A stretch of 64,000 nucleotides of DNA from Aphrophora alni (GCA_963513935.1 OY740770.1:93466511-93530510), one strand, 5' to 3'; shown: positions 35,801-50,600, counted from the first letter of the stretch. Numbers and translations are program-made. The notes: generated from the letters alone by a model not told the origin.

Positions 35801-38800
35801 CTATTTTAGGCTGTATTCTTGCTTAATCTGGGTTCTTACTTATACAACTGCACAAAAATAAAAAAAAGTATATTAAATATAAAAACAGTAGATATAAAAA
35901 ATTATATCCAATTTTTAATAGCTTCATTTTATTTTTAGCAAATTATACATTTCAAATGATATTTTCTTTGATATAAAATTTTTTAAAGTTATAAGTTATT
36001 ACACTAATATTCATGTTTTGAAACAGTTTGATGGAACCGGTACAACCTAATTCATTTTTTTAAAATAGATCATTGTTGTTTTCATGTTGTTGTTTTTCTC
36101 TATCTTACAAATTTTCTTTTATTTTATAATAAGTATCCAGAAATTTAAAGTTATGACTTACTTAAAAATATATACAAATACATAATGAGCGAATAGTGAT
36201 AGCGGAGGACATTTTCCTTCCTCTAGCATCGTACTTCCCCCCAAGAAATATAGTAATACATAATATTTATTCTACCAATAATTTCCACACTGAGGATGTT
36301 TGGCAATAAAAATATTTATTGTAGTTTCTGCTCAGATGTCTGGGATAGTTAAAGTAAGATGTTGAACGAGGCTTATAAATACTTAAATCTTTAAAGTGGA
36401 TTAAGAAAATAAATATTAACCAGTAACGTTTATTTCCATTGAATTGATTTTATTTTATCGGTAGTATTGAGTTTCTAATCGAATTATATGGTCTAATGAA
36501 GAAATTAAATTACAAAATAAAAAATAAACCTACAGCAAACAAATATAAACGTCAATAAAACTGTAATAATAGTATATAGTCTGAGCTAACATTTTGTAAA
36601 TCATAAAGTTAAGATCATTATTACTATTTCTGTAAGAAAAATATTTCTTTAGTTCCTTACTTTTTATGTTTAATATAGCTTCGGCAAAAAATAATAAACC
36701 AAAGAGATAGCTAAAAATTCTACCTCTTTGAAACGTATATTTCCAAGAGATTTTCAATAGGCTTACACTTAGAGTACAAAATGCGGTTTTTTGATAGTTA
36801 GATATAATACATTGCCTATATATGAGATTTAGTCTTTAAGTTGTTTCTGTTAAATATTCCAAGTTAATAATTTTACTTCAGCTCTATTTTATTTCAGTTT
36901 TAGATGAATTAAATTTTAACAATGTAGCGCAAACAGTATTGTAAGAATAACTGATACGGGAATACTTCAGGTATTATAAGTTAATAGTCTTCATTTTAGG
37001 AATAAGGGATTAAGAATTTTTAAAAAGAAGAAAAAATGAGTTTCGCCACTGTTTACATGAAATACAATAAATAAATATTATGGTAACTATTTAAAAATTG
37101 TTAAAGCGTCAACATTTAATTCGTGTGTTTTTCCTTTTTAGTACAATTTGATATTAATGAGTGTTCGAGAAAAAGATTTTAATAGTTGCTGAGTTTAAAT
37201 TAATGTGTGAATAGAATTGAATTAGATTTCCATTTTTAATATAACTATTGCACCGTATTCTTTAATGATAATATTCCTAAACTTTGAGCGAGGTTAAGGT
37301 TATGTTACGTGAATGCGAACTAGCTTGCTAGTTTCGGGTCTTTTTTTGTGTAATTTATGTTAATAATTTTAGAAAAATTCAATATATATACAGTTAATCC
37401 AAGACTATGTAAGGCCTTAAAGGACTTATTTAAATATTTGAAAGATCTTGTACATTTATTATTATTATTATTAATTTATAACCATTTGTAAAAATATCTT
37501 TACAAGCAAGATACATTTATAATAAATATATTTGTTAAATTTTATAAATCAAATATAACTAGAGCCAACTTTGATGTTTGTATATTAAAATAGTAAAGGA
37601 TCTAAACAACTCAACTGGAGTAATTTCATGCTTGAAAGTGAAACAATGAAAACATTTCCAAGATTAATATTTTCATGAAAAAAAAATTGCAGCAAACTTA
37701 GCTTTGGAATATATTTCAAGATGTATAAAATCATAAATACTCAATGGAATTTATGCAGGAAAATACTTTTCTTTGAATTTATAATTTAAAAATTTAAGCC
37801 ATTGTAACGTTTCTTTTAAAAAAATACCTTTATTACCAAATAAACCTGTTGATGTAATTTTGCAATGTTTTAATTATACACAATGGAAGTGTATGCGTAA
37901 GTAGGAAGTAGATTAATATTTTTAATCATTTAGATGTTCGTTTATCATAGAAGGTTTAAAGGAGTCGTGAACGGTTTGTCAAAAATGTTTTCCCGACCAA
38001 GGGACCTAAATAGACCACTGTATCCTTCATTTCGTGTAGTTTGAGAATGTGTTACCAAAAAATGATTATATAAATATCATTCTAAAATGACGTTGTTCAT
38101 AACTCGGTAAAAGTTTGGAACAAAATTTAGCATTTGTTTATGAGACATTTTTAAATATTACAAAACCATAATTAAAAATAGAGAAACTTAATTCAAGAGT
38201 TACTGGGGGGGGGGGGGGGTAGATTTTCCAATAGAAATGAAACTAATCTAAAAAGTTAGTGATAAATGTTTGTTTAGAATGTCAACATTCAAGGCAATGA
38301 TGAGTTATATCATTATGAAAGGAAAATGTAGTTTTTGTTTAATTTTTTGAGTTTTACATTTGTATTTCTTATATCAGAAATGTAGCGCAAACAGAGTCTG
38401 CCCTTAATCACATTTTTAAATTATTGAAATTTTTTGGATTTTAAAATAATAATATTAGTGTGCACTCTAATCTAATCCCGGTCTTAGTCATTTAATATGG
38501 GAGCCTGCTGTTTTGAAGGACAATGTTAAACCTGTATATTATATGCTAAACGTTTATGTTTGTTATTTTGATATTTTAAATTCTGCTGTAGTAGCTGAAT
38601 AGGAAGGGAAATCATAATATATATATAACACAATTAAAATAATATGAAAGTTACGAATATATTCATTCATATCTTATTTTAGAACAAACGTTTGTAACTC
38701 ATAATAGTTTTAATAAAATCACCATTCTATTAAAAATATTTTTATAACAACAAATGAAACGTTATAAAATTCAATTAAGAACAAGGAATATATTGAATTA

Positions 38801-39099
38801 TATTTGCTATATTTAATACGTATTGCTATGTTCCCCCCCCTTAAAATAACAGAATAATATAAAATATAATAAATGATATACAATTACAAAACAATGTATA
38901 TGTCCAACTTATATACAATTTATTTTTATATTTTAATAAAATTAATTTATACATTTAATTTAGCTTTGTGTAATTAGTAAATGGTAGACACCTATTCCTC
39001 ATTTAAATAATAAAAAAAAGGTAAAATATTTTTTGTAAAAAATAATCCACGTTTATTTAAAAAAAGTTAATGAACTGACATAAACTTTAAATATTTGTA
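35801..39099. other. AT-rich stretch without a recognised gene
   Basis: No protein or RNA gene is evident. A C run lies near 38833-38840 and a G run at 38205-38219. Confidence 0.45.
38205..38219 (+). repeat. Poly-G run (15 G)
   Basis: Fifteen consecutive G bases in AT-rich DNA; potentially G-quadruplex forming or a sequencing-sensitive homopolymer. Confidence 0.9.
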
Positions 39100-39274
39100 A
39101 AAACATAACACCCCAAGTTACCTTTTATAATGAAATTGCTACCTAATGAATTCCAAGTCTGCAGTCACTTCAATTAGTGGAAAATATTACAGAGTATATT
39201 AACCATCTTGTGGTGAATATATTTGGCGTCATGTTGCAAGGTTTAAGTTGATTGAAATAATATTTGAAGTAGTA

Positions 39275-39732
39275 CCAATGACTACATAAATACTATAAGA
39301 CACGACATAGGATAGGGAAATAGTCTACGCTTTACGGGTGCTGTTCGTCACAAGTTTGACACACAGCTATCAGAAAGCGCTAGCAGCAGGTGCTTGACTG
39401 TACGCATCCCACTTGGTTGAGACTGTACAACTGTTGACCTCTCTCTCACAAACCTTCTCACTTACTTCCGTCAGCATAGTCAGTGTTGTCAGTTCGTGCG
39501 CTGAGATAAGCGATTCTCGACCTTTCCTCGCATCTCTGGTCCCATATGTGGCATCAGTGCGTTTTCTCTTACCCGCCTGAAACATTGTTAGACCGTAGAG
39601 CCACCTAGCGCCAGTCACATCAACTTCAGATTCTCTAGCAGAGCGACCTAGCGGGTATTGGTCAACTCAAGAATAAGCGTAGAATATTTAACATGGCCAT
39701 GTCGTGTCTTCTAGTATTTATTTAGTCATTGG
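39275..39732. mobile_element. 458-bp TIR transposon with GC-rich core and 5-bp TSD
   Basis: Inverted ends of about 34 bp: left CCAATGACTACATAAATACT... to 39308, right its inverted copy from 39699, with two mismatches. The flanks show TAGTA on both sides (39270-39274 and 39733-39737), a clear target duplication (or TA within it). The core is much richer in G and C than its surroundings. Its minus strand has an 82-codon open frame (39370-39618, from MTGARWLYGLTMFQAGKRK to APAASAF) that matches no transposase I know. It lies inside C2 and has no counterpart in C1, so it inserted after that duplication. Confidence 0.8.
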
Positions 39733-41175
39733 TAGTACAGTCACAATAAATTATAACATTATTATTAGCTTTGATTTTCAAAGGATGCCATATTTGTTGT
39801 AAGAGATAGGAAAAACTTCAAAGAGAAAAGTTTTTGTCATATTTGTGTAACCTAAATAACTAAAATATAAAAACTACCAACACTATCTACAAAACTGATA
39901 GCCTACACTCTATTCTAAGGAACATTATCTGATATTTAAAAAAATCGATTGAATTATTATTATTTTAAAGGTAATTTAACAATGATGACTTCAGACACAT
40001 ATTACACAAAATTATATTTTAGTGACTCTACTATCATTGAAATATCAAATATATCAAAATCGGTTGATAAATTGATAAATCTTTACGTTGATAAATAAAC
40101 ATGTTACGTTTTGATCATACCAATTTTGATCTAAAATATAAAACTTCTTGGATACACAATAAGGAAGTAATATAATTTTGTATGATATTGACAGTTATTT
40201 TCCATTATATTAAAACAAGGTGTAGTTTATTATTGACTCAAATCATAGAGGTGTCGAGCAGCAATTAATAAATGTAGCAAAACTTCAATGGTAGCCGTTT
40301 AATGTTTTATAAGATCGTAGTCTAACTCTACCATTAGTATTAACAGAATCAATTTGGGAGTTGTATGCCAAGGATAATGTTAACGACAACATACTACCTG
40401 TTATTTATTCACAAGATAAAATAAAATGCATGATCGGCGCATTGATAGAATGCTTCTATTTTATTTACAAAAAAATATAGTTTGTTAGAGAAAGATTCCA
40501 ATTCGAGAAGTTGATTCCTCCGTGTATCAAGTCTATTCCACATTTTTTGTATTAGAGAAGATTTGATAATGTATCTGTCGTTTCCAGAGACCATAATACA
40601 TGTTAATACTACGCCATCTTACAACTTGCCCTGATTTGTTTTGTAAAATAAACCATACTAGAGTTTACTGGATCTCGTTGCTATAAAAAGCCTTTGTACA
40701 AATGTAAATAAAAAAATAAAATAAAGTAAAGCGCTTTTAACTTTCCCGAAACAGCTGTTTTCTATGTTCTACAGGTTCCCCAACATAGTGCATTTTGCTG
40801 ATTATGTCAAACTACAGATTACCATTAAGGCTATAACTTCAATCGTTGTTTCTAGGTTGAACAATTTAAAATAGAAGTAGAAATAAATTTGATGAAACAG
40901 TCGTGAATGTTCAAATAACCAAGGTGAAAAACTAGAACCAGAGAGAAATGTGTTATTAAAGCTGCTACTAGAAAATAATGAGTTAACTATAAGAAATTGT
41001 AAACAAAGTATACTTTAACTATAAATAATGTAGTAAACAACAAACGTATATAGGTAAATTATAAATTGTTTCTTTTATAGTTTTAACTTACTATTAAATA
41101 AATATTGGTAGTTATAAAACATTAAGTAAAAATATGATGTGAAATAAATAAATATGTTATAGCAACAAACTATTT

Positions 41176-41178
<3 letters not shown>

Positions 41179-41230
<52 letters not shown>
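41179..41230. repeat. (TA)n microsatellite
   Basis: About 52 bp of alternating TA. Confidence 0.95.
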
Positions 41231-44200
41231 CTTTTATGATATTCTACCTTCACAATCTGTAACTAGAACAAACGATTTGTGTAATACATGGGAAAAAAGG
41301 AATTTCAAAACATTGGAAGCAAAAGGAATTGCCACACACCGTTAGACGTCATACTTTGAAACTTTTATCTCGTTTGTGATCGTCCTTTTCGTGAAATCAC
41401 CGTAGAAATAACTATTTCGCTTAGGCATATATCTGGAGAATCACATGCCCGCACGACGAACAAATAATTGTCTTAAGTTTGGTAAAATTTTATTTGTCAC
41501 CAAATAAGGTATGATTTATTGTTTTATTGAAAGCAGTTATGATTCAAATTAAATATATCGGTGATGTTTAAAATGTAAATTTTAAAAATGTAAAGTTATC
41601 AAATCTAATAATGAGGTAAGAAAGGATATCCTATATCTTTGCTATTACCAGACTACAGTCTATTTTTTACAGGAAATATATTCGTATGTATAATTTAACT
41701 TCTACAAAGTTGTTGTACAGGAACACAGGTACTGTTACTGTATATTTTCCTGTTACAATAATGAAAGTAAAGGAACATGTTCATGCGCATGCGTGTCTAA
41801 GTAGTACTTCCATAACAATAAACCAGTCTTAGGATAACACTTAAATAATCCACAATGGTAGTAAAATTTGCCACATTAGTATCTCATACATGGAAACGGC
41901 AAAAGTGGGGAATATTTCACAGAAGTTGTTTAAAAAATAGTTTCTTGAAGCAACCGTCGTAGTGTGTGTGATAGATACTAAATAGTGCAATTTATAAACA
42001 TTTTGAACTGTAAGAGAAATGGAACTTCTTCAACTGATGAACGCTTGTATAAATGTAACTTATTTATTTAAAGTACGTTAAACAGAGTTACGAATGAAAT
42101 TAAAATAGCCATAATTCAAGCTTGGTTATTTTAAGAGGCCTAAACACCTAATTTGTTTGAAAGTTTATAGGCTAATTAAATTGATATTAGAGGGCGGATA
42201 CTACTAATGTTGGTTTCATATTTAAGTTATACGGATGCAATACCATTCCTTAGCGACTTATACATACTTATTGTCATTGATATTAATTTGTATTATCGTT
42301 AGATGTAGAGTGACAAGCCCATGATATGAATCATTGATAAACCGACGGGAATAAAGTACGTTGGGTAAACTAATCGCTAAAACGTAATTATATTTCCACT
42401 GCTTTTTCGATTAATCTAATTTGTAAACTTATCCAAGGAATTTGGTCAAAAAACTTGTTATCCTTTCAAGAGATATCATCTTTACAAACATATTTAAACA
42501 ATTTTATTTTCAAATTAACTAACGAGTAAAGTATTATAATGGAAAAAATCTGTTATTTAACTTTTACACGTTTACGTAGTAATAGGAAGCTATGTGACAG
42601 GTCTAAAGATAGATATTGAGTTGTTCACTGATATATTCCTTTTAATCTCGCATGAGTTTAGAAAAGGAAGTTTTGATATTCTGTCTGTCTCTCACATGTA
42701 CAGGTAATTTGTAAAGCAATGGTAAAGGAGTGGCCCCATGTTGATCGAATTTATTATGTGTACATCTTTTGACCATACCGGAAGACATTTCTCCCCATAT
42801 TTTCTATAACGCCAAGTTTAGGGATAAAGATAGAAACAGAATATTACGATATTTTTGAAAATAGACTCTCACGATATGAACTAGTTTTTCTACTATCAAG
42901 TACAAAAATTAAAAATATTAATTGCCACCTCCATAAAAACGACAGTTAGATTTTATAAAAAAAATAATTAAATAAAACATCACTCATAAATAAAAACCAC
43001 CGATTCAAATAAAAAATCTGTTTGAAGTGTTATAAAACGAGTGTGCAAAATTAGAAATAGAAGTAACTACCGATCACGAGTATTTGGTATAAAAAACTAA
43101 AATTTACCCTAACTGCATTCATTAAAAACTTGATTTTTATCAAAATGGAGCTACATATGGGACGAGTATATTGACGTTCTATTTAAATATTATTTTTTTT
43201 TTAATTCAGAAAATAATGAAAAGGCCATCTAATGATAAGAAACTTACCTTCTCAACACCACCTTTTCTCTCTAATAAGGAGAACATAATATGAGGAGGGA
43301 TAACTCAGTATGAAAGTAAATTATATTTATTCTTTCTCACGATATACTTTTGGGGAGATGGCAACGGATTTTATTTTAAGTTAGTATTTGATTTTCTGGA
43401 TGGGTGTGTGAGAAAGTTTGTGCAATAACTTTAAATCTGATTATTTTACATTATCCTTTGGAAAAACATCATTTGCGAAATAATGTTTTAACTATATATA
43501 TTTTGTGCCTCATTTCAAACTGATGGTATCAGTTTTTATCAAAATCAAATCAGATTGAGCATCCCAATAAATGATAAGGTATTAAATTTGGCAAAGTTTT
43601 TAATTATTAAAACTCATTGTGTCTAATGTGACACGTGATGGTAAAGATTTAGTCCATAAATAAAAAAATTAAAAAACACAAAATAAATTAAAAGTATTAA
43701 AAAAACAATTGTAAAAGTGGTTTTTCTACGACTTTTGCTTAAAAGTATAATTATGTGTTTTGAATTTGTGATTGTTTTTTTATGAGGGTATTTAGAAATT
43801 CATGTTCTGGCCACAACAATGTAAATTATTTCTTCTTGACATATTATTAAAGTAACAAGACAAGCATGGTTCAAACTAATATTTGATGATTAGAGCAAAC
43901 TTAGTTGTTGACAAAGTTTTAATGAAGTTTACTCCTAAATAATAAATATTTTGTTTCATCGTGCAATGTTCAGATACACAACAATAAACATGACGCTAAA
44001 TAATACTATGTGATCTAACATAACATTAAAAACGTTTCAATTAAAAACGTTGTCATATTTTCTACTTCTTACAAAACACGAATAGATAATGAAGAATTGA
44101 TTATGAAATACATATATTGAAAATTAAGCGTATTATTTCGAATGAAAAAAGTAGAATTATAGAAATTCCTCTCACACCACATTCTAAATTTCAAAGTCGA

Positions 44201-44420
44201 ACAAACAAAACTCATTCGTTACTATTTGCCTGACAATTCCAAGTTGATCAAATCAGAGAATAGTGTTTACCAATCTGGAGGTCAAATATAACAAGTTCGG
44301 TGAACATTGGTTTGCAAATAAAGCACAATTTTGTAAAAATCGTTATTGTCGATTTTGTGAAAATGGGCCGTTTATTTTTTATCACAAATTTATTCATTTC
44401 TTAAATTTATCAGCGTAGTA

Positions 44421-45430
44421 AAATCGTTTTATCATTTTAAGCTGCAGTGTACCGAAACATTTTACATAGACTGTTGCACAGAACTAAATAAAATATTATG
44501 TAAAAGTAAGTATTGTAACTATTCTGAAATTACAAAGTCGAGAATTATATATGCATAACATGAAAATCGCCCAATTAAACATATTCACTATGACCAACCA
44601 AAAACATAAACCATTTCACGAAAACTCATACCACAATATATTGACAGTATTATTCATATTTTGTACATTCATAACATTTAATTTGTGCATCATGAACTGT
44701 GATATAATTTATATCAACTATATAAAAAGAAAATAGGGAGAAAGAGGAACTATCACTTGGGATTAAAAGATAATCTCTATGGTAAAGAAGAAAAGACAGG
44801 TTTAGGGTCAATCTTTTCAAAACATCCAAAGCGGCAGCATCACGGAAGAAGATTCAGTGTTAAATACAAGTTAGTGATCCAAAATAGCTAAGTAGCTTAT
44901 GCATATTATATGATAGTTTAAAACCATTGATAAAGGGAATATACAATTTAATTTATCATTCCTGGAATTTATTCAAAGTTGTAAATTAACCTTTCAGACT
45001 CAATTAATCTAGATTGTATCAAGCAAAAATTGACCATTGAATATTGCAACTTTCTCAAAATTAATTAAAGGCCATAATATCAAACCCGAAACTCAGAACG
45101 AAAGACCTTCTATTAACATTAACAAAATAGATACTTAGAAAAAAAACACACACAATACATTATCAATTAATTTATACATCCATCACTTATCCACTTCCAT
45201 TACACAACTTCATTAGTTTTAAGATATCAAATATTTTAATTGTTTAAATAGGATTTTGTAGTTTTTAAGCCCTATTTATGCTGTACACCCAAAAGTTCAA
45301 CAAAAATAGTCAAGGCATGAGTTACGCACTATTAAATTATTGAATCTTGAGATTAAATGTAGACTAATCATTTTGTATTTTTTGTAATTTTAAACAAATT
45401 AAAAATAATAACTTTAAATGCATTATTTAT
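44421..45430. other. Spacer without a recognised gene
   Basis: AT-rich DNA between C2 and unit B; no exon or transposon recognised. Confidence 0.45.
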
Positions 45431-47551
45431 GTACATTTTTTTTTACAAGCATGTTATAGGTACTGAAAATATTTAATTTTAAAGGTAAACAAAAATCTCC
45501 CAAATTGACGTTAAAATATCCATTTTAGCACGTAATTAGAAAAAAGAAAACATATCTTTAACTTAATTTATTTTAACAATTTTAATCATTTACAAAACAT
45601 TCAGGAATATATGTATTGAAATATTTTTTATGAATACCGTTATTATGCACTCAGTGCCTTTTTGGTATACAAATTGTAATCCTTCGTAATAGAATAATAT
45701 ACTACGTTTAGTTACTAGGATTACAATACCCCGCACCACGCAAAAGTGAGTTTGTCACATCTGTTGTTCCCTTTATGAAGAGAAATAATTCTATGTGCTT
45801 ATCTTGGTTTTGATATCTAGTCTCTTTAAAATGTTAAATATGTGATATTTTAAAATTATTTATTAAAATGGAAAAAATTACAGAAACAATTTATGTTCTT
45901 GAAAAAGAACAAAGACAATAGGAATAGACAAAAAGGATAGTCACCAAAAGCTAAACAAACAATTAGAAGAAGTAAATCTATAAGACAAGTAGATTTTGGA
46001 GAAATACGATACTTTTATTTTTCTCCATTCTTTGGAGATTTATATAATTTTTATATAGCCTGTGAGCAAAATCTACTTTTCTTAACAACTCCAAAATCTT
46101 CACATTATCTCTTTGTTGTGAGTCACCAACTATTTTTCTTCGGAGACTGAACATTGATTTTTTATTAGTTAAAGACTAAGAACTTTAGTAACATCAATTA
46201 AATTTCAACACAGTCTAACACGAATGATCTGGTTTCTCCTAATAATTAAAATAGCAATACTTTATATCTGTGGAAACATAAGTTATTAAATTTAATTGGA
46301 AGCGCAAGCGAGAATTTTCGCTAATATATAAATTTAAAGGCAAAACTTGTTTCGGATGTTAAGAAAAAAACATCATCATTAGATTCCTGGTATTCATTAA
46401 AAAATTTCTCCAAGAATATCTCGAAAACTAAACACAAAATGAAAAAAACAATTTCTAACAAGTTGCCAAAAGTTATGTATATTTTAGATAGAACAAGATT
46501 CGTACAAAAATGAACAGAAGCATCTCTTTAGAAACCAAAGTTGAACTTCAGTTACTTGAGTTCCCTCTCCAAACCAAGGAACTTTTATGAAAAACATTTT
46601 TTCAATTGTCATTTAGTTTTTCAAATATTCTGGGTGGATCAAATGAACTCTCGGTAAAGGTGAATCTTAATAACCACTCAAATAGCGTTCTGATGGAAAT
46701 GATTAATGCTCATTTAAATCATTTTATACTAACAAAAACTATGAATCTTTGGCCTAATCCCTTTTGGTTGTGTGACACAAAGTTTGTGTCCATGTAACAA
46801 CTAAATATGATGACTTGATAAGAATAAGGAGTGACTACCACTTGTTTCTACATCTGAAACAATCTCTACCCTTCTAGAGTTGACGATGTCAAAATTGTTC
46901 TGCGACAGTGGTTATCATCACAGGCTGTATTATCTTCTATGAAGAAGTTATAGAAAAGCTAGTACACGATATAACAAGTGTTTTAGTAAGGATGAAAATT
47001 AAGTGGGAAAGGAGCTTAAGGTAAAAATAAAATAAACATTAAAAAAACATTTAAACTTTTATACTAAAACGGTTTTTACTCTCTGGAAACGCCTCGTTCT
47101 TGTCAGTGCAATCACATATTTTCATTTCAAGATTTAATTCAGTTTCTTCTAACTCAAGTTCTAGTCAAACTCTTTTGAAATGTACACATATCTTATAAAC
47201 TGTTTCAATTTCAATATGTATCTCAACCAGATCACAATCGTCTTTAGAAATATTTTTACAAAGACTAGTAAAATAATATTAAGACTGTTAAGGTTACTGT
47301 ATGGAATTTCTTTAATTTTAACCATTTTATTCTTGTAGCGACTGCTAAATGTAAAAAAAGGTAAAACTTAAATGTACATTATATATTACGTAAGCCCAGG
47401 AAATTACTAAATAGAAAATCTATTTCAGAATTTTAAAAATGAATTCTGCCAGGGAGCCTAGATAAAAGAAAGAAAGTCAGCATCACAACAAGAAAAAGAA
47501 TCTTGCATTACATTTGCTCAGACAAAGAGTGTATATGATTCAATTTTATTT

Positions 47552-47647
47552 CTAATAGATCTTCAGTTCCCCTGTTACTTTTTCCAAAACATCTTCGGCA
47601 GTTATATACTTATTAGACAATTGAACTGTCTTCTCTTTCGATTTTCC
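47552..47647 (-). CDS. Gene B exon 4 (terminal)
   Basis: 31 codons plus TAG, acceptor GTTACAG. GKSKEKTVQL retains the UPF0235 KSxEK motif that precedes the last strand, and ITAEDVLEKVTGEL matches the C-terminal helix. Confidence 0.85.
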   Translation of the reverse strand, partial: GKSKEKTVQLSNKYITAEDVLEKVTGELKIY

Positions 47648-50600
47648 CTGTAACAAACAGTAGAATTTATTTATATAAATTGTCATTACATTGATCTCAT
47701 GATGTGAACATTATCAGTTTTAAAACTGTAGGCTATTAAAAAAGGTTACTAATCACACAAAAGTATGAAATAAACCGTGAAAAAACATTGTATAATCTTT
47801 ATCATACAGCCACCCAAAAAATTAAATAGTAACTAAACACAATTTTGTAATAATCTCAAAAAAGTAAACTGTAGTTATAGTCATACAGTAAATATAAATC
47901 ATGTATATAGTCTCAGATTATACAAAATATTTATACTTTTAAACAAAACCTGAATTAGTTTTATTTGTGTCAAAAACTAGTAATTCAAATTTGATTTAAA
48001 TAGATTTTACAATGATGGTGATCAATATTGGAGTGTTCTTTGTTGCTTTATATTTCTAAACCGAAATTTTCATTTACTAGACATTCGGCAAACTGGTTTA
48101 ACACAGCGTAAAAATTTATTAAAATCATTATAATCAAATGTCACAAATTAGATGGTTATAACAACACCATAGATGACCTTGTATTTTTTTTTTTACGATT
48201 ACTCTCGAAACAATGTAATCAATATGTAACGACATGCTACATTTTGTAATCGTTAACACTTAATTTAAATGTTGTACAGGTAAAGTTATAGTTATATATA
48301 TTATATTTGTCAATTGTTTCGTTGTCTGTACTCAATGTAAATAAAAAACGCAAGAGGAGACATGTAAATGTAAAGAGGGGACAAGTCCGTGCAGAGTGGG
48401 GGACATGCGAACGTTACTCCAAATGCCCTTTAAATAACAGTCTGGCTCGATTAAAATTTATTCTGTTCCACAGAGTCATCTGCAAGACTTTCCTCTTTTT
48501 CTCTTGCTGCCTATGTTATCTAAATTCACTGTTTTAATTATTGCTACGCACTGTCTATCCTTTCGTGGTCTGTCGACTGATACCGACAGCACGGGTCTCC
48601 CCGTCCGTTGTCTGAAGGCTCATCTATCCAAGACGAACGTGTCAACCTCCGAGTGGTCTGTCCCGGGAGTACACTTCCTTGTTCGTTGTCCGAGAGCTGA
48701 TCCCCTGGTGAAGAACTCTCCTTCTAAATTTCTACCATGTCATTCCTACTGAATGCGCATATTGTGGAAGCCCTTCTCATAGCTGACAGATAGTACTTCT
48801 ACCCTCTTTCACAATACGTTCTGATTGTGCCCTCAGAGCCTATATTTTAACAAAATTTCATCAATATCGTTAAAAATGAAATTAAAAAAAATTAATTTTG
48901 TGTTTTGTATTCAAGCAAACCACAAAATGTCTAATGTCTGAGTGTTGTGGTATAAAATGTAAGGAAATAGATATAATATAGTCTTAACATACCACAGAGC
49001 AGCGACTTAGATTCTTCCAGTTCCTCGTCAGTCTGACTTAGAGTCAAATAAGTTTTTTAAATTGACTTTGTTCAACATGAGAATGGTTTATACTCCATAT
49101 TGTAACTTGATGACGTTGTAAATGAGCGTGTTGAAACTTCTCATGTTGAGTTCGAAAATGCATTAAAGTAACAAATTGCATTGGTCTCTACAAATCTAAT
49201 ACTATTAAACTTGCAACTTTTTTGTTTGTAAATAGACTATTATTTTGAAACAGGGCAGAAGATTTTGGATAAAATGAGATGTATTTATTGTTTTTAGGTA
49301 CGAAAAAGTCATTTAACTAGAATAACTCATTTAGAGGATTAAATAACCTAACAATATTAAGGATTATTAAAAGAAGGACTTTTGTGGACCAACAAAAAGC
49401 TTTAGGTTTTATTATTTCTATGTTATCTTTTCTTTTTTTTTGCCAACTGTACACCGCTTCTTACATTCATTGTTTATTGTTATGTAATACCATTGAATCG
49501 GTGTAGAACTAGTCAACATATATACGTTGTTTGTCGCGTTAATACAATCTTTTTTTTAAAAAAGTAACAAATACAATACATCACAAAAATATAACCCTGT
49601 TTTACAACTAATTGAAAGTTGCTTCTTATTACACCAGCGCGAACAATCTCAATATTTCCTGGCGTACGAAAAGTTCGATCATTTCTCGGAGGTTTCTTTT
49701 CCGCACGAGTTTCGTTAAAATTACTTATTCGTGTCTGTATGTGTTAATGAAACACGATCATGACGTCTTAAATTATAGTCTACGCGCAGCCTCCACACTT
49801 TAATTGTTTCCATGAAAAGCTTTGAGACGTCTCACCCCAACTATATTATGTGGTAACTAAATAGGAACAATGCTTAAACAAGTTCTCTTATGTTTTTCGG
49901 CGTCAAAAATTACCCGGAACCACCAACAAAAATATCAAAAATTCCTGTTTTCTTAAATCATAATGTATTTATATGATCGTTTTTATTTGTATTTTTAATT
50001 AATTTGTCTCTGATTTGTCTTAATATAGATCTTAATGATTTTTACATATCTTGTTTTGTAATTAACATCACAATAAAGAAAATGTTTATGCTATTTAACC
50101 AAGCGATTCTTGGTTTTCAGAGTACTTTAAAATTAATAGAGAAAATGTAACGTGGGAAATATGTACCATGTGTCAAATTAACTTACATTTGTTTCAGGGT
50201 TTTTTTTGTGTGGAATGTTTTTCCAGAGTTTAATATTGTTGTAAGTTTCTCTAAAATATTATACCTTTAAAATACATTACTTGCTATCAGTAAATACTTA
50301 CATCAACTATTTTTATAGCTTTTCTAGGAATTTCCAATATTTGTGATAAATATCTAGTCAGTTCTTTATTGAGAGTTGATGCAAAACGTACTTCTAAGGC
50401 CATTCCTAATTTCATATCACTTTGAACTGTAAAAAAAAGAAGAAAAAAGTGTTTTAAGAAAACACGACGATGTGTGTAATTAATTAGTTTTCACAATTTG
50501 AAATATAAATTTAACCTATGTTAAGTAAGATATAATACTGTTTATCTAATCAAAATATGTTAAAACTTAAATATGATAAGGCTAGTGAAATTTATTTTCG

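Larger units (their letters stand above)
39100..44420. repeat. Duplicated non-coding segment C2
   Basis: Partner of 33300-35800, enlarged by insertions including the 458-bp TIR element at 39275-39732 and other AT-rich DNA. Order and orientation of the shared landmarks are the same as in C1. It ends about 1 kb before duplication unit B. Confidence 0.6.

Noticed and set aside
46606..46797. 63-codon plus-strand frame in unit B
   Set aside because: The paralogous DNA in unit A (13234-13435) contains stops and shifts in that frame; shared sequence is duplication, not coding constraint.
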